Shown in pieces: positions 18,751-28,403 of a DNA stretch of 40,662 bases. The stretch is from an uncultured Pelagibacteraceae bacterium (lineage in GTDB: Bacteria > Pseudomonadota > Alphaproteobacteria > Pelagibacterales > Pelagibacteraceae): NCBI GenBank assembly GCA_902546795.1, contig CACCLK010000007.1, positions 1-40,662 of the forward strand, read 5' to 3'. Made by a program: the position numbers and the translations under genes. Each line of letters starts with the position of its first letter. The stretch's first letter is position 1. Under the pieces are notes generated by a model. That model was not told the origin of the DNA and ran no database searches. It saw nothing but the letters and a program-made list of their open reading frames with translations.

Positions 18751-20624
18751 TTTTTAAAAATAAATAATCTTTGAATTCCACCCAATGAAATAATTATAGC
18801 AGAGATCCAAATCCAAATCATAAATGGTTTGTTCTGAAATTTGATATTGTAAAAATCTGATCTATCTATATTACTCATAGTTAAATAGTAATCTCTGAAT
18901 ATGTTCGTTCTGATAGAAGCTTCGTAGGTCAACGTTTCAGGATCATTATAAATTCTTATTTCCGGTTGTAAATTTCTTACTATGCCACTCTTCCTGTCTT
19001 TAAAAATAAAATCTCCGATCAAAGCATTATAATTTTCTCTCTTATCTAATCTTAATTTCGAAAAAGTTATTTCATAACTCTCAAATTTTTCTGTTTCACC
19101 AACTTTTAAATTTGCGTCTTTTTCAAAAGAAAAATTATGATTTATAATAATAAACATCATTAATAATCCAAACCCTAAATGTGATACTGCTCTAGAAATG
19201 TTTAAGTGTTTTTTTTCTTTTGCTGAAAAAATAAAATCTAAAATACTATAAATAATCAAAAATAAAGAAGAAATAATAATTAAATTACTTAATGTGGAAA
19301 GGCCACCAAAAAACTTTATCATGGCCAAATTTACTATTATTGATAAAAATAAAACTATAACAAATTTTTTTTTGTCAAAACTTTTAAATTTTATCCAGCT
19401 TGAGTTTGGTCCTAATGCCATAAAAAAAAGAAAAGGAATGATAATTGGTGCAATTACTAAATTATAAAATGGTGGTCCGACTGATATTTTGTTGTTTAAA
19501 AGAACCTCTGTAAAAATAGGATATACTGTTCCAATAAAAACAGTAATCAGATAAAAAGCCATAAACCAATTATTTGATAATATAAAAACTTCCTTGGAAA
19601 AATTTTCAAAAATATAGGTTTCTTTCTTCGTTTTTGTAAAAAAAATAGCAAATGAAATTACAACCATTAAAAAAAGTAAAACCAGAATGTAAAGACCTCT
19701 AGAAGGATCGTTTGCAAAAGTATGAACTGAATTTAAAATACCAGATCTTACAAGAAATGTGCCGGTCACACTTAAAATAAAAGTGAGTAAGCATAAAATT
19801 ATCACCCACGAGTACAAGCTTTCTCTCCTTTCTAAAATTATTAATGAATGAATTAAAGCTGTCATTGCAAACCACGGCATCAAGGAAGCATTTTCTACTG
19901 GATCCCAGAACCAAAAACCTCCCCAACCCAATTCGTAGTAAGCCCAAATAGATCCAACAATAATTCCAAGGGACTGAAAAAACCAAGTAACTTTAACCCA
20001 GGGTTTGATTTGAATTGCAAAATTTTTATTATTATATCCGGTTATCAAAGAAGATAGTGCTGCAGAAAAATAAATAGATGATCCAACAAACCCAATGTAA
20101 AGAAGCGGGGGGTGAATTGCTAATGCTGGGTCTTGTAAAATAGGATTGAGGCCAAGACCATCAGGTGGGATTGGTAGAATTTTTGAAAACGGGTTGGAGT
20201 TAATAAGTGAAAAAAATAAAAATGCTAGAATTAAAAAGTTTTGGCATACAGTTGTTATTAATAAAGAATTACTATTACTTTTTTCGTTAATTATTAAATA
20301 AAGAAAAGAAAATATTGACATAATACTTATCCATAAAAGTAAACTTCCTTCATGATTGCCCCAGGCTCCAGAAATTTTATAAAATAATGGTTTAGCAGAA
20401 TGTGAATTCTCGTATACAGTTATTAATGAAAAATCTGAAATGATAAATGCAGCAATTAATGTTGCAAAAGTCATAATTGCAAAAGTTGACTGCAAAATAC
20501 TTAGTTTAACTATCTTTGCTAAATTGTATTTTTTATCTCTGACCGAATGATAACAAAAATAGATTATAGAAATAGTGACTAAGATGTTTAGTATAAAAAA
20601 AATATTTCCAATATTACTTAACAT
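18747..20624 (-). CDS. ccmF: Heme lyase CcmF
   Basis: 625 aa, polytopic; GAWGNHEGSLLLWI and WGGFWFWDPVENASLMPW (WWD domain). Confidence 0.96.
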   Translation of the reverse strand: MLSNIGNIFFILNILVTISIIYFCYHSVRDKKYNLAKIVKLSILQSTFAIMTFATLIAAFIISDFSLITVYENSHSAKPLFYKISGAWGNHEGSLLLWISIMSIFSFLYLIINEKSNSNSLLITTVCQNFLILAFLFFSLINSNPFSKILPIPPDGLGLNPILQDPALAIHPPLLYIGFVGSSIYFSAALSSLITGYNNKNFAIQIKPWVKVTWFFQSLGIIVGSIWAYYELGWGGFWFWDPVENASLMPWFAMTALIHSLIILERRESLYSWVIILCLLTFILSVTGTFLVRSGILNSVHTFANDPSRGLYILVLLFLMVVISFAIFFTKTKKETYIFENFSKEVFILSNNWFMAFYLITVFIGTVYPIFTEVLLNNKISVGPPFYNLVIAPIIIPFLFFMALGPNSSWIKFKSFDKKKFVIVLFLSIIVNLAMIKFFGGLSTLSNLIIISSLFLIIYSILDFIFSAKEKKHLNISRAVSHLGFGLLMMFIIINHNFSFEKDANLKVGETEKFESYEITFSKLRLDKRENYNALIGDFIFKDRKSGIVRNLQPEIRIYNDPETLTYEASIRTNIFRDYYLTMSNIDRSDFYNIKFQNKPFMIWIWISAIIISLGGIQRLFIFKK

Positions 20625-21044
20625 TTATTTTTTATCTAATTGGTTCTCTGATGGAGGCTTATAATTCTCATCATGTTTTGCTAGGACACGGTTAGCGATA
20701 AAAAATTTTTTATCTTTTAATTTACCTTCGGCTATCACGCCTTTTTCCTCTAAAAATAAATTTGGAACTGTTCCTTTATAACTTACTAAAATTTCTTTCT
20801 TTAAATCTGTAATAATAAATTGAATTTCCCTCTTATTAACTTTAATTGAATTTTTTTTTACCATGCCGCCCAATCTGATTTCTTTACTTAAATCCAGATT
20901 CTGGTCATCAAATATTTCGCTAGGTGTTTTAAAATATAATAAACTTTGATTTAAAGTTTTTATTACATAAAAAAAACATAAAAATAGAGTGAAGCAAAAA
21001 ATACCTAGATAAATTATTCTTCTCTTTACTTTAAATGTAAGCAT
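20625..21044 (-). CDS. ccmE: Heme chaperone CcmE
   Basis: 139 aa; N-terminal TM, LGGMVKKNSI, VLAKHDENYKPP heme-binding His motif. Confidence 0.95.
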   Translation of the reverse strand: MLTFKVKRRIIYLGIFCFTLFLCFFYVIKTLNQSLLYFKTPSEIFDDQNLDLSKEIRLGGMVKKNSIKVNKREIQFIITDLKKEILVSYKGTVPNLFLEEKGVIAEGKLKDKKFFIANRVLAKHDENYKPPSENQLDKK

Positions 21045-21054
21045 TAAGAATGCT

Positions 21055-21288
21055 TTATATTATTTTTTTTTGAGACTTTAAAACTTGGGTAAAGATTTTT
21101 GATCTTGTTTGCAAAACTTTCTTCTCTTCCTTATTTAATTCCTGAATTTCTTTAATGAAGTTTTTTTCATATTTTTTAAGTTTATTATAAGTTCTAATAA
21201 AGAGGATTAAGCAAGAAATAAACACAATGCCAAACGATGCCCAAACATAAGCACCGTAACCATTCATTAAAAAAAGTTTTTCTATCAT
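21055..21288 (-). CDS. ccmD: Heme exporter protein CcmD
   Basis: 77 aa; GYGAYVWASFGIVFISCLIL, position between ccmC and ccmE. Confidence 0.88.
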   Translation of the reverse strand: MIEKLFLMNGYGAYVWASFGIVFISCLILFIRTYNKLKKYEKNFIKEIQELNKEEKKVLQTRSKIFTQVLKSQKKII

Positions 21289-21995
21289 AATCTTTTAACT
21301 CCAGACCTTTTTACTTTAATGATTTCTGTCTTATATTTCATTAGAAAAATTAACGCAGAGTAAAGCAATAAAATCAATAACATCAACATTAATGGCATGA
21401 GCATACTGCTATGAATTGAAGTTTCCCCAGTTATTTTTATACTTGCAGGTTGATGTAAAGTATTCCACCATTCCACTGAGTATTTAATAATCGGAATATT
21501 TATTGCACCAATTATCGAAATTATAGATGTGAACATTAACGACCTATTTTTAGGTTTAATGTGCTTTTGTGAATAAATGATCATTACATAAAAAAACATC
21601 AAAACAATCATTGAAGTTAAACGTGCATCCCACGCCCACCAAGTACCCCATGTTGGCTCAGCCCAAATAGAGCCAGTAATAATTGCTAAGCAAGTAAATA
21701 GCAAACCGATCGGGGCAATACATAAATTTACTATTTCTAAAATTTTAATCTTAAAGATAAAATTTATAATTGATAAAACAGTTAATGTAGAAAATGTTCC
21801 AAGAGCAATCCAAGCTGAAGGAACATGTACATACATTATTCTTACAACATCTCCTTGAAGATAGTCCGGTGGAGATAAAACTAAAGCAAAAGTCAAGCCT
21901 AAAATTAATAGGACAGGAAAAACTGATTTAATAAAAGTTAAAGTTTTTTCTGAAAATATATAAATTTTATTTAAAGAAAATAAATTTCTCATCAT
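21285..21995 (-). CDS. ccmC: Heme export protein CcmC
   Basis: 236 aa; WAEPTWGTWWAWDARLTSMIVL WWD domain. Confidence 0.95.
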   Translation of the reverse strand: MMRNLFSLNKIYIFSEKTLTFIKSVFPVLLILGLTFALVLSPPDYLQGDVVRIMYVHVPSAWIALGTFSTLTVLSIINFIFKIKILEIVNLCIAPIGLLFTCLAIITGSIWAEPTWGTWWAWDARLTSMIVLMFFYVMIIYSQKHIKPKNRSLMFTSIISIIGAINIPIIKYSVEWWNTLHQPASIKITGETSIHSSMLMPLMLMLLILLLYSALIFLMKYKTEIIKVKRSGVKRL

Positions 21996-22044
21996 GTTTT
22001 TTTACTACAGTATTTTTTTTGTGTGAAGATGATATTTTGGCCTA

Positions 22045-22123
22045 ATTGGGAACTGAGAGGGAGTAAGAAGTATGAGTAGTTCCCAATCAAGCTTTAAACA
22101 TTAAAAACTTATGCATACTTCTT
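22045..22123. ncRNA. Candidate H-type pseudoknot RNA upstream of ccmC (strand unresolved)
   Basis: ATTGGGAACT 22045-22054 pairs AGTTCCCAAT 22078-22087 (10 bp); AAGAAGTATG 22065-22074 in its loop pairs CATACTTCTT 22114-22123 (10 bp). No CDS in 21996-22177. Confidence 0.5.
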
Positions 22124-22177
22124 GGCATAGTTTTGAACCAATATTGTTGAATTTAAGGCGATATTACTTAAATCAGA

Positions 22178-22498
22178 TTAATTTGATGTTTTAAAATACG
22201 TTGAACCCTTTTTTCCCTCAAAAATTTCCTCTACTAAAGGGTGCTTGATTGGTTCATTGGATTTATCAATTAATAGATTTTGCTCAGATACATAAGCTTC
22301 GTATGTAACGTCATTGCTTTCAGCAAGTAGATGGTAGAAAGGTTGATCCTTCCTCGGTCTCACGTTTTTAGGTATTGATTGATACCATTCCTCAGAATTA
22401 TTGAATTCAAAATCCACATCGTAAATAACCCCTCTAAAATCGAAATGCCGATGTTTTACAACTGCGCCGATGGAAAATTTAGCTTTATTAATTGACAT
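22178..22498 (-). CDS. hspQ: Heat shock protein HspQ
   Basis: MSINKAKFSIGAVVKHRHFDFRGVIYDVDFEF...PFYHLLAE; internal ATG at 22498 preferred. Confidence 0.9.
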   Translation of the reverse strand: MSINKAKFSIGAVVKHRHFDFRGVIYDVDFEFNNSEEWYQSIPKNVRPRKDQPFYHLLAESNDVTYEAYVSEQNLLIDKSNEPIKHPLVEEIFEGKKGSTYFKTSN

Positions 22499-22576
22499 AT
22501 AATTCAACATATTAAATTTCACACCAAATGCAATATATAATTTCAACTTAAAATAATTTTGTGTTAAAATTATTAT

Positions 22577-23122
22577 GTGAATAAGTCATTGTTAAAATTT
22601 CTCACCGACCTCGGACCTTTAATAATTTTTTTTGTTGTTTATAAAAAAAGCGGCAACAATCTTAGTTCTGCTATACCACCTCTGATAATTGCGACTATAA
22701 TAGCTGTTAGTATTGTTTATTTCGTTGAAAAAAAAATTCCTTATGTTCCGTTATTAGGTGCCGTAATTATAACTTTTTTTGGTGGGTTAACCCTTTACTT
22801 TAACAACCCATTGTTTATTTATCTGAAACCTACAATTATTAATTTATTATTTGCTGCCTTTTTATTGTTAGGGAAAAATTTTTTTAACAGAAATTTTATA
22901 AAACAATTTCTCGGAAAAACATTAAGCATTTCAGATGAAGGTTGGGATAAGCTAAATAACAGATGGGCATTTTTTTTTATCTTTTTAGCTTTGCTAAATG
23001 AGATAATTTGGAGAACTCAAAGTGAACAAGTTTGGGTAAATTTTAAAGTATGGGGTATTCTTCCATTAACATTTTTATTTACTGTTTGGCAAATTTTAAT
23101 AATTAATAAATACAAAATATGA
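22577..23122 (+). CDS. yciB: Inner membrane-spanning protein YciB (septation protein A / IspZ family)
   Basis: 181 aa; FLTDLGPLIIFFVVY, WRTQSEQVWVNFKVWGILPLTFLF. Confidence 0.92.
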   Translation: MNKSLLKFLTDLGPLIIFFVVYKKSGNNLSSAIPPLIIATIIAVSIVYFVEKKIPYVPLLGAVIITFFGGLTLYFNNPLFIYLKPTIINLLFAAFLLLGKNFFNRNFIKQFLGKTLSISDEGWDKLNNRWAFFFIFLALLNEIIWRTQSEQVWVNFKVWGILPLTFLFTVWQILIINKYKI

Positions 23123-23460
23123 CAAAATTAAAATTAGTAGTTAATAATATTTACGTTGGGAAAGAAAAAGAAATCTTTTTTATAAAAAAAGAACTTAATT
23201 CAATTTTAAACTTATATGCAAGAATGGTGTCGAACGGCACTTGGAGAGACTACAGCTTTTCAAGAAGTAAGCTGGATGTATCTTTTAATATTTATCAAAG
23301 GACATCCGATAGGCCGATTTTAAAAATTTTGAAAAATTTCAAACCAAAAAATAAAAATGAAAAGTTTCAAGTAAAAGACAAGAATGGAATGACGCTTGAA
23401 AAATCAGAAGAGCTCAAAAGCATAATTGGAAAAATAAACAAAGATATAGAAAAATTTTAA
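23119..23460 (+). CDS. DUF2794 domain-containing protein
   Basis: 113 aa; LNLYARMVSNGTWRDYSFSRSKLDVSFNIYQRTSDRPILKI matches the alphaproteobacterial DUF2794 pattern. Confidence 0.75.
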   Translation: MTKLKLVVNNIYVGKEKEIFFIKKELNSILNLYARMVSNGTWRDYSFSRSKLDVSFNIYQRTSDRPILKILKNFKPKNKNEKFQVKDKNGMTLEKSEELKSIIGKINKDIEKF

Positions 23461-23462
23461 AA

Positions 23463-24215
23463 TTATCTTCTTTGACCAAATAATCTTAACAACATTATGA
23501 AAAGATTTATAAAATCTAGGTAAAGAGTTAAAGCGCCCATTACAGCTTTTTTGCCGATCAATTCTCCACTGTCACTAGCTAGATACATATTTTTGATTTT
23601 TTGAGTATCATAAGCAGTTAATCCTACAAAAACTAAAACTCCTATAATGGAAATAACAAAATACATCATGCTTGATTTAAGAAAAATATTTACTAACGAT
23701 GCTATAATTATTCCAATCAAACCCATAAATAAAAAAGAACCAAGTTTAGTTAAATCTCTTTTTGTTGTGTAGCCGTAAATACTCATAGCTCCAAAAGTTC
23801 CAGCCGTTATGAAAAAGACTCTTGTTATACTCGTTCCAGTGTAAGCTAAAAAAATAGAGGAAAGTGATGCGCCCATTAAAGCAGCAAAAATCCAAAATAC
23901 AGTTTGAGCTTTAGATGCGCTCATCTTAGCGATGCCAAAACTCATATAAAAAACTACTCCAAGAGGAGCAAGCATAATTACCCAGGCTAATCCCGAGTTA
24001 TAAATAGAATTTCCTAAGCCTGTAAGACCTAATATTTCACCGCTTGGTCCAGTTACAACAGACATTTTAAAAATTATCAAGGCAACAACACCGGTCAATA
24101 AAACTCCTGATGCCATATAGTTATAGACTTTGAGCATGTAAGCTCGTAAACCTTGATCTATAATTGCTTCAGAAACCGATGATCTTAAAGTTGTTTTTTG
24201 CTTATTAATTTCCAT
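23463..24215 (-). CDS. Bax inhibitor-1/YccA family membrane protein
   Basis: 250 aa, seven TM; N-terminal LRAYMLKVYNYMASGVLLTG, C-terminal LTAYDTQKIKNMYL and GALTLYLDFINLFIMLLRLFGQRR. Confidence 0.95.
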   Translation of the reverse strand: MEINKQKTTLRSSVSEAIIDQGLRAYMLKVYNYMASGVLLTGVVALIIFKMSVVTGPSGEILGLTGLGNSIYNSGLAWVIMLAPLGVVFYMSFGIAKMSASKAQTVFWIFAALMGASLSSIFLAYTGTSITRVFFITAGTFGAMSIYGYTTKRDLTKLGSFLFMGLIGIIIASLVNIFLKSSMMYFVISIIGVLVFVGLTAYDTQKIKNMYLASDSGELIGKKAVMGALTLYLDFINLFIMLLRLFGQRR

Positions 24216-24282
24216 AAGGTCAATATAATAATTTTTTGTATCTTTTCAAGTTTGAATTTTTTAAACTACAATTTAATTTATT

Positions 24283-25320
24283 ATGAAATACAAAAAGTTA
24301 GGTACTACGAACATAAATGTAAGTTTAATTTGTCTAGGAACGATGACCTGGGGCACACAAAATAGCCAGAGTGACGCATTTGAACAAATGGATTATGCGC
24401 TTGAAAAAGGGGTAAATTTTTTTGATACAGCAGAACTCTACTCGGTTCCTCCTAATGCGGAGTCATACGGTAAAACTGAGAAGATGATTGGTAATTGGTT
24501 CACTGAAAAAAAAAATAGGAATAAAATAATTTTAGCAACAAAAATCGCAGGGCCAAGATGTAGTTGGATTAGAGAGGGAAAAAACTGTTATAATGAGTCT
24601 GATTTAGAAAAAGCTATTGATGGAAGTTTAAAAAGACTCAAGACTGATTACATCGATCTTTATCAACTTCATTGGCCAGAAAGATCTGTAAATAATTTTG
24701 GACAGATTGGTTATGTCCATAAAGATAAAGAGGGGAAGTGGCACGACTTTGAAACTATTTTGTTAGCTTTAGCAAAATTTATAAAAAAAGGTAAAATTAA
24801 ATATGTGGGCGTTTCTAACGAAAGTCCTTATGGTTTATCAAAATATTTAGGACTTTCTGAGAATAAAAATTTACCAAGAATGATGTCCATACAAAATCCA
24901 TATAACTTGACGAATAGAACATATGAGGTTGGTTTATCTGAAATATCAATTAGAGATAAGTGTGGTTTACTAGCTTATTATCCTTTAGCAACTGGATACC
25001 TCTCTGGGAAGTTTAGAAATAATAAAATGCCAAAAAATTCAAGACATGCATTATTTAAAGGATGGGAAAGATTTAGTAATCCAAAAGCTTTGAAAGCTTA
25101 TGAAAAATATTTTAAACTTGCAGAGGAGAGTGGACTAACACCTACACAACTCGCACAAGCTTTTGTTAATTCCAGGCCTTTTGTTACAAGTAACATTATA
25201 GGCGCAACCACAATGGATCAGCTTAAAGAGAACATCGAAAGTGTCAATGTCAATTTAAGTGAAGAAATAATTGATAAAATTAATTTAATTCATAACGATA
25301 ATCCAAACCCAGCTCCATAA
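24283..25320 (+). CDS. Aldo/keto reductase (Tas-like)
   Basis: 345 aa; GTMTWGTQNSQSDAFEQMDYALEKGVNFFDTAELY, IDLYQLHWPER. Confidence 0.94.
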   Translation: MKYKKLGTTNINVSLICLGTMTWGTQNSQSDAFEQMDYALEKGVNFFDTAELYSVPPNAESYGKTEKMIGNWFTEKKNRNKIILATKIAGPRCSWIREGKNCYNESDLEKAIDGSLKRLKTDYIDLYQLHWPERSVNNFGQIGYVHKDKEGKWHDFETILLALAKFIKKGKIKYVGVSNESPYGLSKYLGLSENKNLPRMMSIQNPYNLTNRTYEVGLSEISIRDKCGLLAYYPLATGYLSGKFRNNKMPKNSRHALFKGWERFSNPKALKAYEKYFKLAEESGLTPTQLAQAFVNSRPFVTSNIIGATTMDQLKENIESVNVNLSEEIIDKINLIHNDNPNPAP

Positions 25321-25365
25321 CTCAAGGCATTGAATTAAATAATTTTTAGTATATTAAATGATATT

Positions 25366-25866
25366 ATGTGTTTAAAAAAAATTATAATAATAGTTTTTGC
25401 ATTATCGTGTACTATTAATGTATACGCATCAAATCCTAAATCTACTGGAAAATATAAAAATTGGGAAAGTTTTAAGATAGACACTGATAAAGGTAAAATT
25501 TGTTTTGCACAAACTAAACCAGTTAAAAGAGCACCTGGCGCGATCAAAAGAGGCGAGTCTAGACTTTTTGTAACCTTTAGACCAAATGAGAATATAAGGG
25601 ATGAGGTAAGCGTAACAAGTGGGCATGTTTATAAGTCGTCTTCTGTTACTGCTAAGTCGGGTAAAAATAATTTTTCTTTATTTTCACAAAGTAATTTTGC
25701 TTGGCTTCTTGATGAAAAAGAAGAGCAGAAATTTATTAAAGTTATGAAAAGGGCTACAAATCTTATGATTATTGGCGGAACAAAAGATGGTGCTCAAACG
25801 ACTGATCACTATTCAATGATGGGTTTCACAAAAGCATACAACACCGCCAAAAAAACTTGCGGATAA
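25366..25866 (+). CDS. Invasion-associated locus B (IalB) family protein
   Basis: 166 aa; signal peptide, YKNWESFKIDTDKGKICFAQTKP, C-terminal MMGFTKAYNTAKKTCG. Confidence 0.75.
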   Translation: MCLKKIIIIVFALSCTINVYASNPKSTGKYKNWESFKIDTDKGKICFAQTKPVKRAPGAIKRGESRLFVTFRPNENIRDEVSVTSGHVYKSSSVTAKSGKNNFSLFSQSNFAWLLDEKEEQKFIKVMKRATNLMIIGGTKDGAQTTDHYSMMGFTKAYNTAKKTCG

Positions 25867-27047
25867 TGAAAAAAATAGTTCTTGCTTATTCTGGTGGACT
25901 AGACACGTCAATAATTCTCAAATGGTTACAAAAAAACTTTAAAGCAGAAGTGATAGCTTACACGGCTGACATTGGTCAAAAAATAAATAGAAAAAAAATT
26001 ATTCAGAATGCAAAAAAACTTGGTGTAAAAAAAATAATAATCGAGAATTTAAAAAACACCTTTGTAAAAGAGTATATTTTTCCAATGCTTAGAGCGCATG
26101 CTATGTATGAGGGAAAATATTTGCTTGGAACTTCGATAGCGAGACCTTTAATAGGAAAAAGACAAATTGCTGTAGCAAAAAAATTTAAAGCTTTTGCAGT
26201 GTCACACGGATCTACAGGCAAAGGAAACGATCAAATTAGATTTGAATTAGCTTACTCTTTTTTTGGAAAAAAAATTAAGATAATCTCACCATGGAGAATA
26301 TGGAAATTGCAGTCTAGAACAGATTTAATAAAATATGCAAAGGACAACAAAATACCTATTCCTAAAGATAAAAAAGGATCACCGCCTTTTTCAGTGGACG
26401 ATAATATCTTTCACACATCAACTGAGGGAAAGATTTTGGAAAACCCAAGAAATAAAGCTCCAGAGCATATTTTTCAAAGAACAGTTTCATTAGAGAGAGC
26501 TCCATCAAAGCCTACAATTGTGAAAATTGGTTTTAAGAATGGTGACCCGATCTCAATAAATAATAAACAACTTAATCCCGAAAAGCTTTTGGAAAAACTT
26601 AATCTTATAGGTGGGAAAAATGGAGTAGGTAGAGTTGACTTAGTAGAAAATAGATTTCTTGGGATTAAATCTAGAGGCGTTTACGAAACGCCTGGAGGTG
26701 AAATTTTATACTTTGCACATAGAGCCATGGAGTCCGTAACATTAGATAAAGAGACTATGCACCAAAAAGAGAGAATTATGCCTATTTACTCCGAACTTGT
26801 TTATAACGGATATTGGTTTTCAAAAAAAAGACTGAAGCTTCAAAAGATAGTAGATAAAAAAAGAAACTTGGTGACGGGACAAGTTGTCCTAAAAATTTTT
26901 AAGGGTAATGTGATAATTTTGTCTAGAATTACAAACAATAAAGCTTATTCTATGAAAAAAGTATCATTTGAGGAAAACAAAACTTTTAAGAAAAGAAAAG
27001 TAGAAAATTTTATAAGATTTCACTCTAAACAGTTAAATAAAAGCTAA
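25866..27047 (+). CDS. argG: Argininosuccinate synthase
   Basis: KIVLAYSGGLDTSIILKWL, SHGSTGKGNDQIRFE; ATG at 25866 overlaps the IalB stop (TAATG). Confidence 0.97.
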   Translation: MKKIVLAYSGGLDTSIILKWLQKNFKAEVIAYTADIGQKINRKKIIQNAKKLGVKKIIIENLKNTFVKEYIFPMLRAHAMYEGKYLLGTSIARPLIGKRQIAVAKKFKAFAVSHGSTGKGNDQIRFELAYSFFGKKIKIISPWRIWKLQSRTDLIKYAKDNKIPIPKDKKGSPPFSVDDNIFHTSTEGKILENPRNKAPEHIFQRTVSLERAPSKPTIVKIGFKNGDPISINNKQLNPEKLLEKLNLIGGKNGVGRVDLVENRFLGIKSRGVYETPGGEILYFAHRAMESVTLDKETMHQKERIMPIYSELVYNGYWFSKKRLKLQKIVDKKRNLVTGQVVLKIFKGNVIILSRITNNKAYSMKKVSFEENKTFKKRKVENFIRFHSKQLNKS

Positions 27048-27069
27048 ATTTTTGGTAGATTAAAAATAG

Positions 27070-27456
27070 ATGAATAGTTCGATTCGAAATATACAGTTGG
27101 TTGCAGTAGTTGTAGTGCTGGTATCAACTATTATAGCATTCTTTCTTGAGATGAAAGAAATGTACGAGAACAAAGACATCACTTTAGCCGATTTGCTTTT
27201 AATGTTCATTTACATCGAGGTTATTGGTTTAGTGCGATCATATTGGGAAACTCAATCTGTAAGAATAACATATCCTTTGATAATTGCGATAACCGCTTTA
27301 GCGCGATTTATAATCTTGCAAGACAAAGAGAGTGATCCTGCTAATTTAATTTATATTTCTCTTGCGATTTTGATAGTTGCTATAGCCACTGTAATTATAA
27401 GATTTAGAAATAGTAAATTTTTAAAGTTAGATGGCAAAAAATCTAATGACATATAA
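27070..27456 (+). CDS. PsiE family (phosphate-starvation-inducible) membrane protein
   Basis: 128 aa, four TM; LLLMFIYIEVIGLVRSYWETQSVRITYPLIIAITALARFII. Confidence 0.75.
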   Translation: MNSSIRNIQLVAVVVVLVSTIIAFFLEMKEMYENKDITLADLLLMFIYIEVIGLVRSYWETQSVRITYPLIIAITALARFIILQDKESDPANLIYISLAILIVAIATVIIRFRNSKFLKLDGKKSNDI

Positions 27457-27466
27457 TTGTTAAAAA

Positions 27467-28183
27467 ATGAGCAAAAAAATTTTAATTATTGGAGCAACTG
27501 GATCAGTTGGAAGCGCATTGTCCGGACTTCTTAAACAAGATGGAATTGATGCTCACTTGGTGGCAAAGAATAAAGATGAAGTTTCCAAACTATCAGATAA
27601 ATATGGCTTCAGCCACACATCGACAAGCGTACTGGACTCTGATTTTCTTGAAAAAATACATTCAGATCTAAATGATGTCGATATTCAAGGTCTAGCTTAT
27701 TGCGTTGGTTCGATTGATCTTAAACCTTTTAACTTAGTTACAAAAAAAGACTATCTTAATTGCTTTGATTTAAATTTTTTTCCTGTGATAGACCTTATAA
27801 AAAAATTTCAGGAAAACCTAAAAAAAAATAAATCTTCAATTGTTCTTTTTTCTACAATTGCAGTTAAACAAGGTTTTCCAAATCATAGTATCATATCACC
27901 AGTAAAAGCCTCTTTAGAAGGTTTAACTATATCTTTAGCATCAGAACTTGCACCCAACGTAAGAGTAAACTGTATTGCTCCAAGTTTAAGTAAATCTAAG
28001 ATGGCAGATAAAATGTTTAAAAATCCTAAAATCACAGAGGCTATAGCAAAGCAGCATCCTTTAAAAAGACTTGGTCAAGGGAAAGACTCTGCTGAGTTAG
28101 CTAAGTTCCTTTTATCGGATCACAGCTCCTGGATTACAGGTCAAGTAATTGGTGTTGATGGTGGTAGATCCTCTATAGGATAA
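27467..28183 (+). CDS. SDR family oxidoreductase
   Basis: 238 aa; GATGSVGSALSG, SPVKASLEGLTISLASELAPNVRVNCIAPS, ITGQVIGVDGGRS; the usual YxxxK Tyr position appears altered (HSIISPVKA). Confidence 0.9.
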   Translation: MSKKILIIGATGSVGSALSGLLKQDGIDAHLVAKNKDEVSKLSDKYGFSHTSTSVLDSDFLEKIHSDLNDVDIQGLAYCVGSIDLKPFNLVTKKDYLNCFDLNFFPVIDLIKKFQENLKKNKSSIVLFSTIAVKQGFPNHSIISPVKASLEGLTISLASELAPNVRVNCIAPSLSKSKMADKMFKNPKITEAIAKQHPLKRLGQGKDSAELAKFLLSDHSSWITGQVIGVDGGRSSIG

Positions 28184-28194
28184 TCAGGAAAGTT

Positions 28195-28383
28195 TTATTT
28201 TTTGACAACCCAGGCTCTATGGTAAAAATCATCTATATTTTTTTGAATTAAACCTTTAGCAATTTCATTAGCCTTTTTTTCATTATAAGGACCATAAATC
28301 TTTTTTGATTTTTCAACTAAAGTGTCAAACTTGTTAGGGTTTTTATGTGTGCCTTCTATGACAATATACTTATTTCTAATCAC
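28195..28383 (-). CDS. DUF4170-like small protein
   Basis: 62 aa; YIVIEGTHKNPNKFDTLVEKSKKIYGPYNEKKANEIAKG resembles alphaproteobacterial DUF4170. Confidence 0.6.
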   Translation of the reverse strand: MIRNKYIVIEGTHKNPNKFDTLVEKSKKIYGPYNEKKANEIAKGLIQKNIDDFYHRAWVVKK

Positions 28384-28403
28384 GTAATATACTTACAATA
28401 TAC

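Noticed and set aside
19699-19986. 95-aa minus ORF inside ccmF
   Set aside because: Out-of-frame within ccmF; Phe/Cys/Ser-rich shadow translation.
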